A DNA stretch of 64,000 bases, taken from positions 1,351,991-1,415,990 of the forward strand of contig NZ_CP047047.1 in the NCBI RefSeq assembly GCF_030408575.1, given 5' to 3'. The position numbers and the translations under genes were made by a program. The notes beneath the pieces were generated by a model. The model ran no database searches. It was not told the DNA's origin and was given only the letters and a program-made list of their open reading frames with translations. Source of the DNA: Corynebacterium auris (GTDB taxonomy: Bacteria; Actinomycetota; Actinomycetes; Mycobacteriales; Mycobacteriaceae). Numbering within the stretch: position 1 is the first letter of the stretch; each line of letters starts with the position of its first letter. Positions 9,292 to 19,020 of the stretch are shown piece after piece.

Positions 9292-9397
9292 TTCGCAGTC
9301 CCCTTCCCGGACGCGCCCGCGCCCGCGCAGATTCAATCGTGTTCTTCTCAAGTCTGTCCCCTCCGACTCTAACGTTTCGGACCGGAAGGGCCCAGGG

Positions 9398-9877
9398 TCA
9401 GTGCGTGCCCGTAGAGCCGTAGCCCCCGGCCCCGCGCTCGGTCGCATCGAGGGCGTCGACCTCCTCGAAGTCCACCAGCTCGACACGTTGGACGACTAGC
9501 TGGGCGATACGCATGCCGCGCGTGATCTCGATCGGCGTATCCCGGTCGGTGTTGAGCAGGCACACCTTGATCTCGCCACGGTACTGCGAATCGACGGTGC
9601 CGGGCGTGTTCACAATGCTCAACCCGTGCTTGGCCGCGAGGCCCGAGCGCGGGTGGATCAGCCCCACTGTGCCCATCGGCAGGGCTATCGCGATCCCGGT
9701 GGGTACGAGGGCGCGCTGCCCTGGCTGCAGGGTGAGGCTCTCCGCCGAGTACAGGTCCGCCCCGGCGTCGCCGGTGTGGGCGCGCTGCGGAAGCGGGAGG
9801 TCTTTGTCGAGGCGCACAATGCGCACGGGAGGTACGGGGCGCACAGGGGGCACGGGCGGATAGTCATCGTGGTTCAC
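9398..9877 (-). CDS. dut: Deoxyuridine 5'-triphosphate nucleotidohydrolase (dUTPase)
   Basis: This 159-aa trimeric dUTPase hydrolyses dUTP to dUMP and pyrophosphate, keeping uracil out of DNA and supplying dTMP synthesis. All five family motifs are present: [31 protein letters not shown] (catalytic Asp), RIAQLVV and the C-terminal [10 protein letters not shown] that closes over the site. The N-terminus carries a short Pro/Val stretch ([13 protein letters not shown]). The GTG start has TAGGGT seven bases upstream, so the mRNA is probably leaderless. Confidence 0.95.
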   Translation of the reverse strand: MNHDDYPPVPPVRPVPPVRIVRLDKDLPLPQRAHTGDAGADLYSAESLTLQPGQRALVPTGIAIALPMGTVGLIHPRSGLAAKHGLSIVNTPGTVDSQYRGEIKVCLLNTDRDTPIEITRGMRIAQLVVQRVELVDFEEVDALDATERGAGGYGSTGTH

Positions 9878-9884
9878 CCCGCCT

Positions 9885-9890
9885 ACCCTA
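9885..9890 (-). promoter_or_regulatory. -10 hexamer TAGGGT of dut (leaderless)
   Basis: On the minus strand TAGGGT ends seven bases before the dut GTG. It is divergent from the DUF3093 promoter 25 bases away. Confidence 0.4.
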
Positions 9891-9914
9891 CGGCACGAAC
9901 CAGGTAGCCTGAAC

Positions 9915-9920
9915 TAAAGT
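9915..9920 (+). promoter_or_regulatory. -10 hexamer TAAAGT of DUF3093 gene (leaderless)
   Basis: TAAAGT ends seven bases before GTG 9928. The whole dut/DUF3093 divergent control region is only 50 bases. Confidence 0.4.
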
Positions 9921-9927
9921 TTGACCC

Positions 9928-10449
9928 GTGATGGATAACACTGCGACCGAAGCAGACGGCACCTCCGCCGGAAGCACCGTGCCACGCGTCCTCTACCGCG
10001 AGCGTCAGTGGGTTCCGTGGTACATGTGGCTCGCGGGCGCGGCCCTCGTGCTCATCTTGTCGGGGCAGTTCGCCCTGAACCGCAACGTGTGGTGGTTCGT
10101 GATTCCGCTGGTGGCCATGGGCGCCCTCGTCGGTTGGTTCCTCATGTGGCTGTCTCGCACGGAGGTCCGCGTGGAGCAGGAGGCGGACGGCACCCGCTGG
10201 CTGCTTGTCGACGGCGCGAACCTCCCCGCCTCCGTCGTCTCGCGTTCTATGGCGGTTCCCGCCTCGGCGCGCCGCAACGCGCTCGGACGGCAGCTCGATC
10301 CCGCTGCCTTCCTGGTCACCCACGGCTGGGTCAAGGAGCACGCCCTGCTCGTCCTCGACGACCCGGAGGATCCGACGCCCTACTGGCTCATCGCCTCGAA
10401 AAACCCCGCCGCCCTGCTCGACGCCTTCGTGCCGGGCCAGCGCAGCTAG
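9928..10449 (+). CDS. DUF3093 family membrane protein
   Basis: This 173-aa protein has two adjacent transmembrane segments (about 30-50 and 55-75) after a short polar N-terminus with the conserved VLYRERQWVPWYMWLAG. A cytoplasmic or exposed C-terminal domain follows, ending HALLVLDDPEDPTPYWLIASKNP. It matches Rv2698 in position and design. No enzymatic motif is seen and the function is unknown. The start is GTG 9928, with ATG 9931 directly after it. It is convergent with DUF4193, with a 6-base gap. Confidence 0.85.
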   Translation: MMDNTATEADGTSAGSTVPRVLYRERQWVPWYMWLAGAALVLILSGQFALNRNVWWFVIPLVAMGALVGWFLMWLSRTEVRVEQEADGTRWLLVDGANLPASVVSRSMAVPASARRNALGRQLDPAAFLVTHGWVKEHALLVLDDPEDPTPYWLIASKNPAALLDAFVPGQRS

Positions 10450-10455
10450 GGCACG

Positions 10456-10749
10456 TTACTCGCAGTCAAGGCAGATCTTGCTGCCGTCGGGCTCGGTGTA
10501 GGCCAGGCGCGACTTCTTCTGTACCAAGAAGCACGATGCGCAGGTGAACTCGTTGTCCTGGCGCGGCACGACGGTGACGTTAAGCTCTTCGCCGGACAGA
10601 TCCTGGGTGGGAATATCGAAGGAGTCGACGATCTCGCCGTCTTCGTCCATGCTCGAGCCCGCTGCCTCGGCGGCCTTCAGGCCTTCGAGCGAGTCCGTTT
10701 CAATCTCGTCTTCCACTCGACGCCGGGGGGCGTCGTAGTCGGTAGCCAT
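10456..10749 (-). CDS. DUF4193 family zinc-ribbon-like protein
   Basis: This small acidic protein of 97 aa is equivalent to Rv2699c. The N-terminus MATDYDAPRRRVEDEIETDS is the family signature. The C-terminal half has FTCASCFLV and ICLDCE, four cysteines in two CxxC pairs that should bind zinc. ATG 10749 has AAGGAGA upstream. Its function is not established; the conserved short acidic plus zinc-ribbon design resembles transcription- or RNAP-associated factors, which is only inference. It has a good SigA-type promoter at 10876-10904. Confidence 0.9.
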   Translation of the reverse strand: MATDYDAPRRRVEDEIETDSLEGLKAAEAAGSSMDEDGEIVDSFDIPTQDLSGEELNVTVVPRQDNEFTCASCFLVQKKSRLAYTEPDGSKICLDCE

Positions 10750-10875
10750 CTGATTCTCCTTCGCACCTGCCACAGGCAGCGCGGGGTACCCCCGGTGTTC
10801 CGTGTGGCGTGTTCGTTGCCGTGTTTCGCCGCGCGACCGTTCATCCCGGCTCGCTGTCCAGCGCTTTTCAGCGGA

Positions 10876-10904
10876 ATACTAAAGCATCCCCCAAGCCCTG
10901 TCAT
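10876..10904 (-). promoter_or_regulatory. SigA-type promoter of DUF4193 gene (ATGACA-17-TAGTAT)
   Basis: Reading the minus strand, ATGACA (10904-10899) is followed by a 17-base spacer and TAGTAT (10881-10876). Both hexamers match the consensus well. The leader to ATG 10749 is about 120 bases. Confidence 0.6.
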
Positions 10905-10913
10905 CTTCGCTGG

Positions 10914-10929
10914 TGAACAACATTGTTCA
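10914..10929. promoter_or_regulatory. Inverted repeat TGAACAA-CA-TTGTTCA, candidate operator
   Basis: A perfect 7+7 inverted repeat lies ten bases upstream of the -35 of the DUF4193 promoter and just after the suhB stop. The position suits an activator site; a weak terminator stem for suhB is the alternative. Confidence 0.4.
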
Positions 10930-10934
10930 GGGCC

Positions 10935-11783
10935 TCATTGTGGCAGGGCATCGAGGGCTTTCGCCGCGTCGAGCTGCGCATGAAAATCGGCGCTGATCCC
11001 GGGCGCGGCGGCGACAACAATCTCGCCAACTCCGCTCCCGCGCAGGCTCGGGTGCCGCACCGCGGCCCCGGCCTCGGCGGCGATGAGCGCCCCGGCCGCC
11101 CAGTCCCAGGGGTGAGTGCCGTGCTCGTAATACGCATCGACGCGCCCCTCGGCCACGGCGCACAGATCAAGCGCCGCCGAGCCCATCCGGCGGATGTCGC
11201 GCACCCGCGGCAGCAGGTGCGCAAGGATCTCGGCTTGAGCCGCGCGCCACGTTGCGTCGTAGGAAAAGCCGGTGGCAACGAGAGCGTGGGCCACGTCCTC
11301 GGCCGCGGATACTCTCAGCCCGTGGGCCCTCCCCTCGCGCACGACGCTGGCGCCACTGCCAGCGGCGGCGCGGTAGCTCTCCCCCGTGGCCGCGTTGACC
11401 ACGCAGCCGGCCACGACGTCGCCGTCCACCGCAGCGGCCAGCGATACCGCATACGTTGGCAGCCCGTAGAGGAAATTAACGGTGCCGTCGATGGGGTCAA
11501 TGACCCACTCCACGCCCGTTGCCCCCTCTCGGCGGGCGCCCTCCTCGCCGAGTAGCCCGTCGTTCGGGCGTAGCTGGGTGAGGCGGGACACAACGAACTC
11601 TTCGGCCGCCCGGTCGACCTCAGTGACGGGGTCGACGGCGCTCGACTTCGTCTCGGCGGAGATCCGGCGCCCTGCCGAGACGAGGTCGGCGCGCCGGTTG
11701 GCGACGAGCGCAGCGGCCTCGCCCGCCACGCTCACGCAGATCTCCACAAGGTCGGTCGGAAGCGGGTGGTGTCGGTCACCCAT
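10935..11783 (-). CDS. suhB: Inositol-1-monophosphatase family protein (SuhB-like)
   Basis: This 282-aa Mg-dependent phosphatase shows the three metal motifs: [10 protein letters not shown] (Glu of motif A), [14 protein letters not shown] (DPIDGT) and [12 protein letters not shown] (WDxAAG). It should hydrolyse inositol-1-phosphate to myo-inositol, which actinobacteria need for phosphatidylinositol and mycothiol; related sugar phosphates are possible substrates. Its position matches Rv2701c, between DUF4193 and ppgK. ATG 11783 is preceded by GATGGGGGT; a longer frame to 11801 is possible. It is divergent from ppgK with 65 bases between the starts. Confidence 0.88.
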   Translation of the reverse strand: MGDRHHPLPTDLVEICVSVAGEAAALVANRRADLVSAGRRISAETKSSAVDPVTEVDRAAEEFVVSRLTQLRPNDGLLGEEGARREGATGVEWVIDPIDGTVNFLYGLPTYAVSLAAAVDGDVVAGCVVNAATGESYRAAAGSGASVVREGRAHGLRVSAAEDVAHALVATGFSYDATWRAAQAEILAHLLPRVRDIRRMGSAALDLCAVAEGRVDAYYEHGTHPWDWAAGALIAAEAGAAVRHPSLRGSGVGEIVVAAAPGISADFHAQLDAAKALDALPQ

Positions 11784-11835
11784 ACCCCCATCGTGCCCCA
11801 CTGCCGCAGCGCCCGCCCGCCGCGCGGGAGTTTTG

Positions 11836-11841
11836 TATGCT
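11836..11841 (+). promoter_or_regulatory. -10 hexamer TATGCT of ppgK (leaderless)
   Basis: TATGCT ends seven bases before ATG 11849 and overlaps the upstream in-frame ATG at 11837. This argues for 11849 as the start. Confidence 0.45.
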
Positions 11842-11848
11842 TACGCCC

Positions 11849-12634
<786 letters not shown>

Positions 12635-12765
12635 GGGGGCTGGTCGGGCGTCGCTAAGCGAAGGCGACCCGACGCTACCCCTTCGCGCGGCATCGGGTAC
12701 GGTGGGGCGGCGAATATGGACAACTCACGCGGGTTCCGGTGTTCCTCAGCCGCCTCGAAGGGCGC

Positions 12766-12792
12766 GGAATAGACGGAACCCAGCGTTCGTTA
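12766..12792 (+). promoter_or_regulatory. SigH-like promoter upstream of sigA (GGAATA-16-CGTTA)
   Basis: GGAATA at 12766-12771 and CGTTA at 12788-12792 are separated by 16 bases and resemble the SigH consensus I recall for C. glutamicum (GGAA-N-GTT). The rest of the 250-base gap 12635-12884 holds a TACTCT hexamer near 12828 but no other clear signal. Confidence 0.45.
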
Positions 12793-12884
12793 TACGAGTC
12801 GGTCCTGAAGAAGCAACCCCGTTTGCGTACTCTGGGGTGTCTAAGAGTGCGGAACGCAAGAACCGACGAGGCGAAAGGGCGTAC

Positions 12885-14387
12885 GTGGCAACCAGCGAAA
12901 CTTCCGAGAACACCACCGTCAGCAGCTTTGGCGGTGTCGCAGGTGGCGGCGCTACCCAAACGGCCACTAAGACCGCGAAGAAGTCTGCGCGCAAGACCGC
13001 GACGAAGAAAACCGCCGCAAAAAAGACCACTGCGAAGAAAACCGCTGCGAAGAAAACAGCTGTCAAGAAAACCGCGGCCAAGGCGTCGGCGAAGAAGACG
13101 GTGAAGAAGACTGCGGCGAAAAAGACCACCGCCAAGCACCCCACCGAGGACGCCGCGGCCGAGGTGGACGAGGACCTGACGCTTCGCGACGACGCCCGAG
13201 AAAACGAAAACGAAAACGACGAGGACTTCGACCCGCTGCTCGCCAACGAAGAAGGCGAGGACGAAGAGGAGTTCGGCATGGACGGCGAGCTCGACTCAGA
13301 CCTCGACGACGAGGAAAGCCTCGACGAGGGGGCCGAGGACGCCGAGGAGTCAGAGGACGAGGAAGAGACAGGAGACCAAGGCGCGTCGGTGTGGGACATC
13401 GAAGAATCCGCCGCACTGCGCCAAGCCCGCAAGGACGCCCAGCTCACCGCGTCTGCGGATTCGGTGCGCGCTTACCTGAAGCAGATTGGTAAGGTCGCTC
13501 TTCTCGACGCCGAGCAGGAGGTCTCCCTGGCCAAGCGCATCGAGGCCGGGCTCTATGCCCAGCACCGCCTCGACGAGATGGAGCGCGCTGCCGCCGCAGG
13601 TGACAAGGACGCCAAGCTGACCCCAGCCGTCAAGCGCGACCTGCGCTCGGTTGCCCGCGACGGCCGCAAGGCGAAGAATCACCTCCTCGAGGCCAACCTG
13701 CGCCTCGTGGTTTCGCTGGCAAAGCGCTACACCGGCCGCGGCATGGCGTTTCTGGACCTGATCCAGGAGGGCAACCTCGGTCTCATCCGCGCCGTGGAAA
13801 AGTTCGACTACTCCAAGGGCTACAAATTCTCTACCTACGCCACGTGGTGGATCCGCCAGGCGATCACCCGCGCGATGGCGGACCAGGCGCGCACCATCCG
13901 TATCCCGGTTCACATGGTGGAGGTCATCAACAAGCTCGGCCGGATCCAGCGTGAGCTGCTGCAGGACCTCGGGCGCGAGCCCACCCCGCAGGAGCTGGCG
14001 AAGGAAATGGACATCACCGAGGAGAAGGTGATGGAAATCCAGCAGTACGCGCGGGAGCCGATCTCCCTGGACCAGACCATCGGCGACGAGGGCGACAGCC
14101 AACTGGGCGACTTCATTGAGGACTCGGAGGCCGTCGTCGCGGTCGACGCGGTGTCCTTCACCCTCTTGCAGGACCAGCTCCAGGACGTGCTCCACACGCT
14201 TTCTGAGCGCGAGGCCGGTGTCGTGCGCCTGCGCTTCGGGCTGACCGACGGCATGCCCCGCACCTTGGACGAAATCGGGCAGGTCTACGGCGTCACCCGC
14301 GAGCGCATCCGTCAGATCGAGTCCAAGACGATGTCCAAGCTGCGCCACCCCTCGCGCAGCCAGGTGCTGCGCGACTACCTGGACTAG
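12885..14387 (+). CDS. sigA: Primary RNA polymerase sigma factor SigA
   Basis: This 500-aa group 1 sigma factor recognises housekeeping promoters. Residues 25-85 are a Lys/Ala-rich, histone-H1-like tail with repeated KKTAAKK units. Residues 87-175 are strongly acidic. Region 1.2 is [20 protein letters not shown]. Region 2 is [21 protein letters not shown] through [17 protein letters not shown], with the -10 binding helix. Region 4.2 is [23 protein letters not shown] 12885 is chosen because GAAAGGG lies 5-10 bases upstream and the longer frame is not conserved. A SigH-like promoter precedes it. The end is 20 bases from the convergent helicase gene. Confidence 0.96.
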   Translation: MATSETSENTTVSSFGGVAGGGATQTATKTAKKSARKTATKKTAAKKTTAKKTAAKKTAVKKTAAKASAKKTVKKTAAKKTTAKHPTEDAAAEVDEDLTLRDDARENENENDEDFDPLLANEEGEDEEEFGMDGELDSDLDDEESLDEGAEDAEESEDEEETGDQGASVWDIEESAALRQARKDAQLTASADSVRAYLKQIGKVALLDAEQEVSLAKRIEAGLYAQHRLDEMERAAAAGDKDAKLTPAVKRDLRSVARDGRKAKNHLLEANLRLVVSLAKRYTGRGMAFLDLIQEGNLGLIRAVEKFDYSKGYKFSTYATWWIRQAITRAMADQARTIRIPVHMVEVINKLGRIQRELLQDLGREPTPQELAKEMDITEEKVMEIQQYAREPISLDQTIGDEGDSQLGDFIEDSEAVVAVDAVSFTLLQDQLQDVLHTLSEREAGVVRLRFGLTDGMPRTLDEIGQVYGVTRERIRQIESKTMSKLRHPSRSQVLRDYLD

Positions 14388-14407
14388 GCTCCAGCTACAG
14401 TCCCCCC

Positions 14408-16168
14408 TTACCAGTCGCGCAGGTAGGCGATGCGGTCGCGCAGCTGCTGCGCGCTGCACAGCGCCGTGGGTGGCCCGCCGCACGCCTTGCGCACCTCAGT
14501 GTGGATCGCCCCGTGCGGCCGCCCCGTCTTGCCCGCCACGATGGACACCCGCGTGTTGAGCTCTCGGCGCAGGTCGCCGATCTCGTCCACAGCGGTTTTT
14601 TCTTCCCTCGCCCCTTCTCGCGGCGCCGGCTGTGGGGTGATGGTCGCACCCAGGACTGCCGCCTGCTCGCGGGATTTTCTCTCCGCCGCCCTGTGCGCCC
14701 GCTGCTCGGCCTCGCGCGCGTCCAGCTGATCCGCCTGCCTTTTGCGCAGCAGCAACTTCACCTGTTCCGCGTCAAGCAGGCCCGGCAGACCCAAAAAGTC
14801 CTGCTCCTCCGCCGATCCGGCGGCGGTTCCGGTGCCGTAGGTGGAGCCGTCGAAAATTAGCGAGTCCAGCTCCGCGGAGGCGCCGATGGACTGGTAGGAG
14901 GAAGGCTCGTCCGGCTCGTTGCGCGTCTGGTTGGCCTGCTCGAGCAGCTCGTCCGACCAGCCCGATTCGCGGTGCGGTTTGCCCAGCACGTGGTCGCGCG
15001 AGACTTCCATCTCCTCCGCCAGACGCAAGAGCACAGGAACGGACGGCAAGAACACCGACGCGGATTCGCCGGGGCGCCGCGAACGCACGAAACGCCCGAT
15101 GGCCTGAGCAAAAAAGAGCGGGGTCGACGCCGAAGTGGCGTAGACGCCCACCGCTAGGCGGGGGACGTCGACGCCCTCGGAGACCATGCGCACCGCCACC
15201 ATCCACTCGTTGGTTGAAGCGGAGAACTCGTCAATGCGCTCCGACGCCCCCGCTTCATCCGAGAGCACGACGGTCACCGGGGTGGAGCTGAGCGCCTCCA
15301 GGATCTTCGCGTAGGCGCGGGCCGTCGTCTTGTCGGTGGCGATGACCAGCCCGCCCGCGTCCGGGATGTGCGAGCGCAGGCGCTGCAGCCGGGTGTGGGC
15401 GGCCTGGAGCACCGCGGCGATCCAGTCGCCCTTCGGATCCAACGCCGTCTTCCAGGCCCGCGCCGTTTGCTCGGCGTTGAGCGGCTCGCCGAGGCGGGCG
15501 GAGTACTCCTCCCCCGCCGAGTCCTTCCACTGCGCCTCGCCGGAGTAGGCGAGGAAGACAACGGGGCGCACGACGCCGTCGGCAAGCGCGTTCGCGTAAC
15601 CGTAGGTGTAGTCCGCCTGGCTGACCCGGTGGCCCTCGCCGTCCTCCTCGTAGCGCACGAAAGGAATGGCTGAATCGTCGGAGCGGAAGGGCGTGCCGGT
15701 CAGGGCGAGACGGTGTTCGACGTCGTCGTAGGCTTCGCTCACCCCGTCGCCCCAGCTCTTCGCGTCGCCGGCGTGGTGGATCTCGTCCAAGATGACCAGG
15801 GTGCGCCGCGCGGAGGCCACCGCCCTGTGCTTGAAGGGGTGCATCCCCACCTGCGCGTAGGTCACCACGATGCCGTCGTAGGCCGCGTTGACGGCCGAGG
15901 AGTTAGTGAAGTTGGCGTCGAGGGAGAGACCGAAGCGCTTCGCGGCATCCGACCACTGGTGCTTCAGGTGCTCCGTCGGCACGACGACGATCACCCGCTG
16001 CACTGTTTTGTCGTCGAGAAGCGAGCTCGCGAGGGTGAGGGCGAAGGTCGTCTTGCCCGCGCCCGGGGTCGCCACCGCGAGGAAATCGCGGGGTTTCGTG
16101 GCCATAAATGAATCAAAGGCCTCCCGCTGCCAAGCGCGCAGCGAGGGCCCGGCGGCGGGCTGGGTCAC
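14408..16168 (-). CDS. SF2 DEAD/DEAH-box helicase (ResIII/XPB-like)
   Basis: This 586-aa helicase starts at GTG 16168. SLRAWQREAFDSF is the Q-motif-like entry. AVATPGAGKTTFALTLA is Walker A (motif I), LVILDEIHHAGD is motif II (DEIH) and LALTGTPFRSD is motif III. The second RecA domain has AVRMVSEGVDVPRLAVGVY (motif V) and AQAIGRFVRSRR (motif VI). About 150 C-terminal residues are charged and coiled-coil-like (LLLRKRQADQLDAREAEQRAH). Substrate and role are unknown; it resembles helicase modules of restriction and repair enzymes. It overlaps the DUF3039 stop by GTGA, so the pair is translationally coupled. The frame open upstream of 16168 is not conserved. Confidence 0.88.
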   Translation of the reverse strand: MTQPAAGPSLRAWQREAFDSFMATKPRDFLAVATPGAGKTTFALTLASSLLDDKTVQRVIVVVPTEHLKHQWSDAAKRFGLSLDANFTNSSAVNAAYDGIVVTYAQVGMHPFKHRAVASARRTLVILDEIHHAGDAKSWGDGVSEAYDDVEHRLALTGTPFRSDDSAIPFVRYEEDGEGHRVSQADYTYGYANALADGVVRPVVFLAYSGEAQWKDSAGEEYSARLGEPLNAEQTARAWKTALDPKGDWIAAVLQAAHTRLQRLRSHIPDAGGLVIATDKTTARAYAKILEALSSTPVTVVLSDEAGASERIDEFSASTNEWMVAVRMVSEGVDVPRLAVGVYATSASTPLFFAQAIGRFVRSRRPGESASVFLPSVPVLLRLAEEMEVSRDHVLGKPHRESGWSDELLEQANQTRNEPDEPSSYQSIGASAELDSLIFDGSTYGTGTAAGSAEEQDFLGLPGLLDAEQVKLLLRKRQADQLDAREAEQRAHRAAERKSREQAAVLGATITPQPAPREGAREEKTAVDEIGDLRRELNTRVSIVAGKTGRPHGAIHTEVRKACGGPPTALCSAQQLRDRIAYLRDW

Positions 16169-16425
16169 TTCCGGCGCAGCCCCTTGTAAATCGCCTCGCA
16201 CTTCGGGCACACGGGTGAGCCCGGCTTGGCCTGCTTCTTCACGGGGAAGGTCTCCCCACACAGGGCGACAACCATCTTGCCCGAGATCGCCGAGTCCACG
16301 ATCTGGTCTTTCTTTACGTAGTGGAAGAACTTGGGGGTGCCGTCGTCGATCCCTGACGAGGTGTCCTCCCGCACATCGGTGCCAGTGCGCTCCAGAGTTT
16401 TCGTCGTCGTAGTCACACTCCCCAT
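16165..16425 (-). CDS. DUF3039 small zinc-binding protein
   Basis: This 86-aa protein has the conserved core FHYVKKDQIVDSAISGKMVVALCGETF followed by SPVCPKCEAIYKGL; three cysteines (possibly with a nearby His) suggest a zinc site. It precedes and overlaps the helicase gene by 4 bases, so the two are made together and a shared function is likely. No function is known to me. The start is uncertain: ATG 16425 is listed, while ATG 16428 and GTG 16416 are in frame. Confidence 0.85.
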   Translation of the reverse strand: MGSVTTTTKTLERTGTDVREDTSSGIDDGTPKFFHYVKKDQIVDSAISGKMVVALCGETFPVKKQAKPGSPVCPKCEAIYKGLRRK

Positions 16426-16473
16426 CATGCCCCAAGAGAGCCCGGAGTTTAAGCCGTGCAGGTGGCCGAGGGC

Positions 16474-16479
16474 TACCCT
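16474..16479 (+). promoter_or_regulatory. -10 hexamer TACCCT of DUF3099 gene (leaderless)
   Basis: TACCCT ends eight bases before ATG 16488, so little or no 5' leader is expected. Confidence 0.35.
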
Positions 16480-16487
16480 CGGATTGC

Positions 16488-17000
16488 ATGAGCACCGCTG
16501 ACGAGAACTTCTCTGGCCCCGGACGGCCTCGCCCAGAGACGGTTGACGTCGAGGCGGATGCAGCACCGCACCGCCGCCGGCTGCGCCGCCGCCCGCGGGA
16601 GCTGATCACGGATGCCACGCGCACGCCCGAGCAAAACCTGCGCAGCCGCGAAAGAACGTACCTCGTGCTGCAGGGCCTGCGCCTGCCGTTTATCCTTCTG
16701 GCCATCTTTTTCGCCTGGTACCAGGACAACTGGTGGTTGGCGGGGATTCTCTTCGTCGTTTCCATTCCCCTGCCCTGGATCGCCGTCATGATCGGCAACG
16801 GCCAGGGCGAAAAGCGCGACACGAGAAGCCGGAACGTGTATAAGCCTGCCGTCGCCCGCGAGTACCAGCGTCTTGAGGAGCGCAGGCAGCACCAGCTCGA
16901 TGCCGGTGAGGCGGAGGAGTCTCGGGCGCCCACTATCATCGAGCACGACGACAATAACCCGCCCGAGCCCCCGCCCGAGAAAAGGAGCCCCAGTGACTGA
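16488..17000 (+). CDS. DUF3099 family membrane protein
   Basis: This 170-aa protein has an Arg-rich N-terminus (HRRRLRRRPRELITDATRTP, about 28-47), two close transmembrane helices (about 60-78 and 82-102) and a charged C-terminal tail ending in a Pro/Glu-rich stretch. ELITDATRTPEQN is the family signature. It matches the DUF3099 genes of actinobacteria in size and topology. No function is established. The last 8 bases overlap the methyltransferase start. Confidence 0.82.
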   Translation: MSTADENFSGPGRPRPETVDVEADAAPHRRRLRRRPRELITDATRTPEQNLRSRERTYLVLQGLRLPFILLAIFFAWYQDNWWLAGILFVVSIPLPWIAVMIGNGQGEKRDTRSRNVYKPAVAREYQRLEERRQHQLDAGEAEESRAPTIIEHDDNNPPEPPPEKRSPSD

Positions 17001-18522
17001 ACCGACGCCGTTGACCAGCGCGGTTTCCACTCTCGCCAACGAACTGCGCTCCGCCGGGTTCACCACGGAGTCAATCGCCGCTCACCTCGGCCCGGACGCG
17101 ACCGAAGCGCTCTTCCGCGGCGAGCCCGGCGTCGTCTTCGCCGCGTGCGAGGACGGGTCACGCCTATCGGGCCTCATCCGCTTCTTCCTCCTGCGCGAGG
17201 CGGTACCCGGAGAAGCCTTAGCCGATCTCATCGGCTCGCGGTTGACGCTTTCGCTTCTCGACGCCTCACTCGCCGCCACGCTTCCCTCCGGCGAAATCCG
17301 GGTGGCGCTCGACGTGCGCCCCCACGTCATCGCGGGGGAAAACCGTCTCATCGTCTCCGACCTCGATGCCTCCACCACCGAGCACGTCCCGGGCCCGGAC
17401 CACGTGCTCGGCGTCGGCGCCGCCTCCCTGTCGCTGCTGTCAGCCTCCTCCTGCGAGCCCGTTGACAGCGTCCTCGACCTCGGCACAGGATCCGGCGTGC
17501 AGGCGGTGGCGCAGTCCGGCTGCGCCACCCGAGTCGTGGCCACAGATCTCAGCGCTCGCGCTCTCGAGCTCGCTGCGGCGAACCTGGCGGCAAACGGTAT
17601 CGACAACGTGGAGCTTCGCGAAGGGCCCTGGTTCGAGCCGGTCTCCGGGGAGCGCTTCGACAGAATCGTCATCAACCCGCCCTTCGTCGTGGGCCCGCCT
17701 ACGGTCGGGCACGTCTACCGCGACTCCGGCCTGGACCTTGACGGCGCAACACAGCTCGTCGTCAGCGAGGCCCCGGACCACCTCAACCCCGGCGGCACGG
17801 CGCACATCCTCGGTGCCTGGGTCCACACCGCCGACGGCAGCTGGCGCAGCCGGGTCGCGTCCTGGCTGCCGCCGCGCGGCGTGTCGGCGTGGGTGGTGCA
17901 GCGCGACGTGGTCGACCCCGGCAGGTACGTCTCCACGTGGCTGAAGGACGGTTCGATCGACCCGCGCTCGCGCGAGGGCATCGAGAAAACAGCGCGCTGG
18001 CTCGCGCACTTCCGCCACAACGACGTGCGCGCGATCGGCTTTGGCTGGGTATTCATCCGCGCGATTGGGGACGCACCGACCGAGGTGACGGCAGAAGAAA
18101 TCCCGCAACCTTTTACGGACCCTCTCGCACCGGAGGCTGCGGAGTACTTCGAGCGCGCAGCGTGGCTACGCGAGGCCAGTGCGCAAGACATTGCGGACGC
18201 ACGCTACGTCGTCCGCCCGGGCCTCGCTGTCGAAGAGGTCAGCGTGGCCGATTCCGAGACCGGCATGGGCTTTCGCCCGGAGGTGATCCGCCTGACCCGC
18301 ACCGACGGGCCGCGCTTTAGCCACGAGGCCGACGCGGGGCTTCGTTCCATCGTCGCCGGATTGCACCCGCACGGCCTGCCGCTGCGCGACATCATCTCCC
18401 TGTGGGCCGTGTCCACCGGCGCGGACGCCGAGGATTACGCCGCCTCGGCGATCTCGGCAGTTACCGACCTCGTGCGCCACGGCCTGCTCATTCCCTCCGA
18501 TATCGCGGAGATTGTCTCCTAG
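16993..18522 (+). CDS. Class I SAM-dependent methyltransferase with NPPF motif (HemK/RsmC-like)
   Basis: This 509-aa protein starts at GTG 16993, preceded by AAAGGAG. The first 160 residues form an N-terminal domain without clear motifs. The Rossmann methyltransferase core has [13 protein letters not shown] (motif I), [14 protein letters not shown] (motif II) and [11 protein letters not shown] (motif IV, NPPF). The NPPF motif is typical of enzymes that methylate planar nitrogens in glutamine side chains or guanine/adenine bases. The C-terminal 200 residues are an actinobacterial extension. The target, whether RNA or protein, cannot be assigned. It is co-oriented with DUF3099 upstream and dtd downstream (23-base gap). 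Confidence 0.85.
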   Translation: MTEPTPLTSAVSTLANELRSAGFTTESIAAHLGPDATEALFRGEPGVVFAACEDGSRLSGLIRFFLLREAVPGEALADLIGSRLTLSLLDASLAATLPSGEIRVALDVRPHVIAGENRLIVSDLDASTTEHVPGPDHVLGVGAASLSLLSASSCEPVDSVLDLGTGSGVQAVAQSGCATRVVATDLSARALELAAANLAANGIDNVELREGPWFEPVSGERFDRIVINPPFVVGPPTVGHVYRDSGLDLDGATQLVVSEAPDHLNPGGTAHILGAWVHTADGSWRSRVASWLPPRGVSAWVVQRDVVDPGRYVSTWLKDGSIDPRSREGIEKTARWLAHFRHNDVRAIGFGWVFIRAIGDAPTEVTAEEIPQPFTDPLAPEAAEYFERAAWLREASAQDIADARYVVRPGLAVEEVSVADSETGMGFRPEVIRLTRTDGPRFSHEADAGLRSIVAGLHPHGLPLRDIISLWAVSTGADAEDYAASAISAVTDLVRHGLLIPSDIAEIVS

Positions 18523-18545
18523 CCCCCTTTGAAAGGACCGTGCCC

Positions 18546-18980
18546 GTGAAAGCCGTACTCACCCGCGTTTCCAGCGCCAGCGTCACCGTCGATGGCGAGG
18601 TCGTCGGATCGATCGAGTGCCCCTCCACCGGGGGCGTGCTCGCGCTGGTCGGCGTGGCCCGCGACGACGGAGAGGAGCAGTGGCGGACAATGGCGCGCAA
18701 GATCGCGGAGTTGCGCCTGCTCGAGGGGGAGCGTTCGGTCCAGGATGTCCGCGGTAGCGTTCTGCTGGTGAGCCAGTTCACCCTCATGGGACGCACCGCG
18801 AAGGGGCGTCGGCCGTCGTGGTCGGACGCAGCGCCCGGTGATGCCGCGGAGCCGATGCTGAACAAGATCGCCGCGGAGCTGCGCGACCGCGGCGTCCACG
18901 TAGAGGAGGGGCGCTTCGGCGCAATGATGCAGGTCTCCAGCGTCAACGAAGGCCCCTTTACTCTCCTGGTGGAAACATAA
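18546..18980 (+). CDS. dtd: D-aminoacyl-tRNA deacylase
   Basis: This 144-aa homodimeric editing enzyme cleaves D-amino acids (and glycine) from mischarged tRNA. It starts [21 protein letters not shown]. The two signature motifs are [17 protein letters not shown] (SQFTL) and [12 protein letters not shown] (the Gly-cisPro loop), which together form the D-selective pocket at the dimer interface. GTG 18546 has GAAAGGA upstream. It probably shares a transcript with the methyltransferase gene. Confidence 0.95.
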   Translation: MKAVLTRVSSASVTVDGEVVGSIECPSTGGVLALVGVARDDGEEQWRTMARKIAELRLLEGERSVQDVRGSVLLVSQFTLMGRTAKGRRPSWSDAAPGDAAEPMLNKIAAELRDRGVHVEEGRFGAMMQVSSVNEGPFTLLVET

Positions 18981-18994
18981 GACAATTAAAATGC

Positions 18995-19020
18995 GAGGGC
19001 GGGAACAAAACCCGTCCCTC
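18995..19020. terminator. Hairpin between dtd and sigB
   Basis: GAGGGCGGG pairs with CCCGTCCCTC around the loop AACAAAA, giving about nine pairs with one bulge. No T-run follows on the plus strand, so termination of dtd is uncertain. The same bases contain the SigH-like -35 of sigB. Confidence 0.35.

Noticed and set aside
9898..9916. DtxR-box-like sequence between dut and DUF3093
   Set aside because: It matches only about 12 of 19 positions of the consensus and overlaps the likely -10 hexamer; neither gene is a typical iron-regulated gene.
10935..10937. TGAACAA-CA-TTGTTCA next to the suhB stop as a LexA site
   Set aside because: It lacks the TCGAA core of corynebacterial SOS boxes, so it was kept only as an unassigned operator candidate.
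16169..16954. N-terminal extension of the helicase frame
   Set aside because: It covers the DUF3039 and DUF3099 genes in other frames, and the conserved helicase sequence begins at GTG 16168.
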